NCBI GenBank assembly: GCA_035566015.1
Contig: DATMRS010000006.1
Coordinates: forward strand, 124,001-188,000
Direction of reading: 5' to 3'
DNA from: DATMRS01 sp035566015
GTDB taxonomy: Bacteria > Pseudomonadota > Alphaproteobacteria > Sphingomonadales > Sphingomonadaceae
Length of the DNA: 64,000 nt
In this document: piece after piece, positions 61,780 through 64,000 of the stretch
Layout of the letters: every line of letters begins with the position of its first letter
How positions within the stretch are numbered: position 1 is the first letter of the stretch
The notes under the pieces: generated by a model
Databases searched by the model: none
What the model saw: only the letters and a program-made list of their open reading frames with translations
What the model was told of the DNA's origin: nothing
Made by a program: the position numbers and the translations under genes

Positions 61780-62226
61780 TCAACCGGGACGGACGTGGTT
61801 CGATCGCGGCTGCATCGCCTCGAACTTTGGCAGCTTCGGATCGAAGAAATCCCAGGCGACCGCGTCCTTGGTATAGATGACGCTGGTGGGGCTCACCTGC
61901 CCCGGATCGTCGAGCGAGCCTGCCTGCACCATGATCGTCGTCCCCGGTAGCGTGCCCGACGTGAAGATGCGACCGCCGCAGGTGTCGCAGAAATGGCGCG
62001 TCACCTCGCCGCCGGTATCGCCGCGATTGGTATATTCCTTCACCGGGCCGGTTATCGCGAGCTGATCGCGATGGATGCCGATGATCGTCGTGTGGCCGGT
62101 GCCGGTCGCCTTCTGGCAATCCTTGCAGCAGCATTGGCTGACGAAGGCGGGCGCGCCCGACAGGCGGTAACGAACCGCGCCGCACAAGCAGCCGCCCTCC
62201 ATCGTCGAACCGGCATCCTCTCCCAT
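61780..62226 (-). CDS. GFA family (DUF636) zinc protein
   Basis: A 148-aa protein of the glutathione-dependent formaldehyde-activating family. The zinc ligands are in GGCLCGAVRYRLSG and QCCCKDCQKATGTGH, and later CDTCGGRIF. Most members have no proven enzymatic role. GAGGGAG six bases before ATG 62226 supports the start. It converges with the NlpE-META gene, 12 bp apart. Confidence 0.92.
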   Translation of the reverse strand: MGEDAGSTMEGGCLCGAVRYRLSGAPAFVSQCCCKDCQKATGTGHTTIIGIHRDQLAITGPVKEYTNRGDTGGEVTRHFCDTCGGRIFTSGTLPGTTIMVQAGSLDDPGQVSPTSVIYTKDAVAWDFFDPKLPKFEAMQPRSNHVRPG

Positions 62227-62292
62227 CTTGCACTCCCTCGGATCAGAACAGGCAGAACCCCTAGCGCAGCCAAGGCATCGAAGCGAGGGCGG

Positions 62293-63300
62293 TCACGTCG
62301 CCTCGCGGCCGATCTCGATCACGATCTTGCCGATTGCGCTGCGTTCTTCCAGCAGCGACAGCGCGCGCGCGCCCTCCTTCAGCGGCAGGCGCTCCGATAT
62401 GCGCGGCCGCAGCAGGCCGCGCGCATAGAGATCGACAAGATCGGCGATCGTGCTCCGGAACCGGGCGGGATCCTCGGCGACCACCGCGCCCCAAGCGCCG
62501 GCGACGATGCGGGCATCGTTCAGCAGGACGAGGTTGAGCGGGATGCTGGGAATGCCGCCGGCGAACCCCACCACCACCAGCCGGCCGCGCCGGCGGATCG
62601 CGCGCAGGGCCGCCTCGCTATAATCGCCGCCCACGGGATCGAGGATGAGGTGGGGGCCTCCCCTCGTCGCCTGCCGGAAATCGGCCGCCAGCGCGCGGCG
62701 GGCGTCCCGGTCCAGCGGGCCGCGCGGATAGACGATCGTCGCGTCGGCGCCGCAACCGCGCGCCACCTCGGATTTCTCGGGCGAGGACACCGCCGCGACG
62801 ACCGAAGCGCCCAGCGCCTTGCCCAGCTCGACGGCGGCGAGCCCCACTCCGCCCGCCGCGCCGAGGACCAGCAACGTCTGCCCCGCCGCCAGCTTGCCGC
62901 ACGATACCAGCGCATAATGCGCGGTGCCGTAGGTGAGCTGGAACGCGGCCGCCTCGTCCATCGGCATGAAATCGGGAACGGGAACGCATTTCGTCTCGCT
63001 GACGACCAGCTTTTCGGCCATGCCGCCCCAACTGCAGATCGCCATCACGCGATCGCCGGGCGCGAAGCCGGCGACGCCCGGCCCCACCGCTTCGACAATG
63101 CCGGCAACCTCCGCCCCCGGCGCGAACGGGCGCGGCGGACGAAACTGGTAACGATCCGCCACCATCAGCAGATCGGGGAAATTGGCCCCGCAGGCGATCA
63201 CGCGGATCGAAATCTCGCCCGCGCCGGGCGCGGCTTCGGCCACATCTTCGAGGACAAGGCTTTCGGGAGGGCCGGGACGATGGCTGAGCAACGCCTTCAT
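62293..63300 (-). CDS. NADPH:quinone oxidoreductase (zinc-independent MDR)
   Basis: A 335-aa medium-chain reductase. The GroES-like N-domain (MKALLSHRPGPPESLVLEDV, APGAEVAGIVEAVGPGV) and the nucleotide-binding VLGAAGGVGLAAVELGKALG are clear. Zinc-ligand cysteines of alcohol dehydrogenases are missing, as in quinone/enoyl reductases. The ATG overlaps the stop of the upstream SnoaL-like gene (ATGA), so it is part of the right-edge operon and could reduce an enone intermediate. Confidence 0.92.
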   Translation of the reverse strand: MKALLSHRPGPPESLVLEDVAEAAPGAGEISIRVIACGANFPDLLMVADRYQFRPPRPFAPGAEVAGIVEAVGPGVAGFAPGDRVMAICSWGGMAEKLVVSETKCVPVPDFMPMDEAAAFQLTYGTAHYALVSCGKLAAGQTLLVLGAAGGVGLAAVELGKALGASVVAAVSSPEKSEVARGCGADATIVYPRGPLDRDARRALAADFRQATRGGPHLILDPVGGDYSEAALRAIRRRGRLVVVGFAGGIPSIPLNLVLLNDARIVAGAWGAVVAEDPARFRSTIADLVDLYARGLLRPRISERLPLKEGARALSLLEERSAIGKIVIEIGREAT

Positions 63301-63845
63301 GCCGCGCCACGCCCCTTCATCCCGGCCAGCGCGGCGGGCCTCGGCCGCACCACCCGCTCCCCCGTCTGGCCGGCGAGCTTCGCGAGGACGGGGCCGGACC
63401 AGTCGCGGATCACCCGCCGCGCGATCCTCCAGCCATCGGGCAGGCGAACGAACGCATCGTCATACCAGCCCATCACCGTCGTCGGATGCGGCCCGTCGCC
63501 CTGCCGCAGGACGACGGTGACATAGGAGACGGCGGTCGCCGCCTGATTGTCGCCCCGGACGATGATGTTGCTCACATGATGCTGCCGTCCGGCGGTGGTG
63601 GGCAGGTCGCGCAGGAAGCTGGCGAAGCCGCGCAGCTCTTCCGCGCCGCGCCATTCGGTCGGCTCCTCGAACGCATCCCAGACAAGGAGCGCATCCTCGC
63701 TGAAGCAGGAGACGAAGCCATCGACGTCGCCCGTGTCGAGCGCCCAGGCATAGCCGTAGATAAGCTCGTGAATCGCGTGCCTGTCGTCAGCGGTAAGGGT
63801 GCCCGCCATGCCGTTCCTCATATATTCGGGGTGGGACGCCGCCAT
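63297..63845 (-). CDS. SnoaL-like (NTF2 family) protein
   Basis: A 182-aa protein with the SnoaL_4-type fold, related to small subunits of ring-hydroxylating dioxygenases. TADDRHAIHELIYGYAWALD, DVDGFVSCFSEDALLVWD, HHVSNIIVRGDNQAATAVSY and VMGWYDDAFVRLPDGWRIA are typical. ATG 63845 shares its A with the stop of the upstream DUF3237 gene (TGATG); ATG 63821 is an alternative. Operon order DUF3237, SnoaL-like, reductase suggests a shared catabolic pathway. Confidence 0.88.
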   Translation of the reverse strand: MAASHPEYMRNGMAGTLTADDRHAIHELIYGYAWALDTGDVDGFVSCFSEDALLVWDAFEEPTEWRGAEELRGFASFLRDLPTTAGRQHHVSNIIVRGDNQAATAVSYVTVVLRQGDGPHPTTVMGWYDDAFVRLPDGWRIARRVIRDWSGPVLAKLAGQTGERVVRPRPAALAGMKGRGAA

Positions 63846-64000
63846 CAGGCGACGCTGTAATAATCGAAGACCGAATGATCGCCGCGCCGTTCGCCGGTGC
63901 CGACGAAGACCGTGCGCGTCATCCATTCGTGCGGGCCGGGCGGCGCTTCGAAGCGCGGCGTGATGCGGCAATAAGGCGTTTCCGCGGGCTGCTCGCCCCG
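63845..64000 (-). CDS. DUF3237 protein, C-terminal part (runs off right edge)
   Basis: Fifty-one codons open at the right edge. The segment AETPYCRITPRFEAPPG followed by TRTVFVGTGERRGDHSVFDY matches the C-terminal end of DUF3237 proteins, and parallels the LIYFRTAMRF and FIGVGRREPDRVLLDVY of the complete member at 22845-23300. The N-terminus lies outside the window. Confidence 0.82.
   Translation of the reverse strand, partial: RGEQPAETPYCRITPRFEAPPGPHEWMTRTVFVGTGERRGDHSVFDYYSVA

Noticed and set aside
1..64000. CRISPR array, rRNA genes, prophage structural genes, complete insertion sequence
   Set aside because: No regularly spaced repeats, rRNA, capsid/tail or transposase sequences were seen.

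Overview
The window looks like a chromosomal segment of an alphaproteobacterium of the order Sphingomonadales (Sphingomonas, Rhizorhabdus or a relative). This rests on the high GC content, the pcm-tolC-popZ-valS order, an aa3-type oxidase subunit IV placed before pntAB, and several families common in this group (DUF3297, DUF2189, DUF3237, YqgE). Species cannot be fixed from the sequence alone.

Layout. 1-5304 is a minus-strand core block: pcm, tolC, popZ and the 5' part of valS. A tRNA-Cys gene (5482-5555) is the integration target of an 11.3-kb element, bounded by 16-bp copies of the tRNA T-arm at 5533 and 16854. The element carries a P4-type integrase, an excisionase-like protein, a candidate oriT with a small accessory DNA-binding protein, a TrwB/TraD-type coupling protein and a MobF relaxase-helicase. 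It has no mating-pair (T4SS) genes, so it reads as an integrative mobilizable element. Its unexplained cargo is one membrane protein overlapping the integrase, a 182-aa protein next to the oriT candidate, and three exported or membrane proteins near the right end.

17-23 kb is accessory metabolism: a winged-helix regulator, tRNA-Val, an AraC regulator, an operon of two short-chain dehydrogenases and an acyl-CoA synthetase, and a DUF3237 protein. 23.3-26.4 kb holds pntB-pntA2-pntA1 and the 45-aa oxidase subunit. 26.5-34.2 kb holds an orphan NtrC-type regulator, yqgE, a peroxiredoxin, a hydrolase, asd, a DUF2189 membrane protein and an S9 peptidase.

34.3-38.5 kb is the ribosome/SRP operon ffh-rpsP-rimM-trmD-rplS, read on the minus strand. 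A complete vapBC toxin-antitoxin pair sits between rimM and trmD, and the vapC stop overlaps the trmD start. A GGDEF-EAL gene broken by a one-base frameshift follows, then CHAP, DUF3297 and EVE genes, typA, tusA, der, bamB, a YfgM-like protein, panB, a glutamine cyclotransferase, an ArsC-like protein, a second frameshifted gene (glutathione S-transferase), prfC, pncB, trmFO and a DEAD-box helicase.

57-64 kb holds an FAD-linked oxidase, tRNA-Gly and a second accessory metabolic block: an aromatic-acid-type MFS transporter, two SnoaL/NTF2-like proteins, a quinone oxidoreductase, a GFA protein, an NlpE-META lipoprotein and a second DUF3237 gene cut by the right edge. Short palindromic intergenic repeats occur at 41.9, 45.6, 49.6 and 59.0 kb. 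No rRNA genes, CRISPR array or complete insertion sequence were seen.
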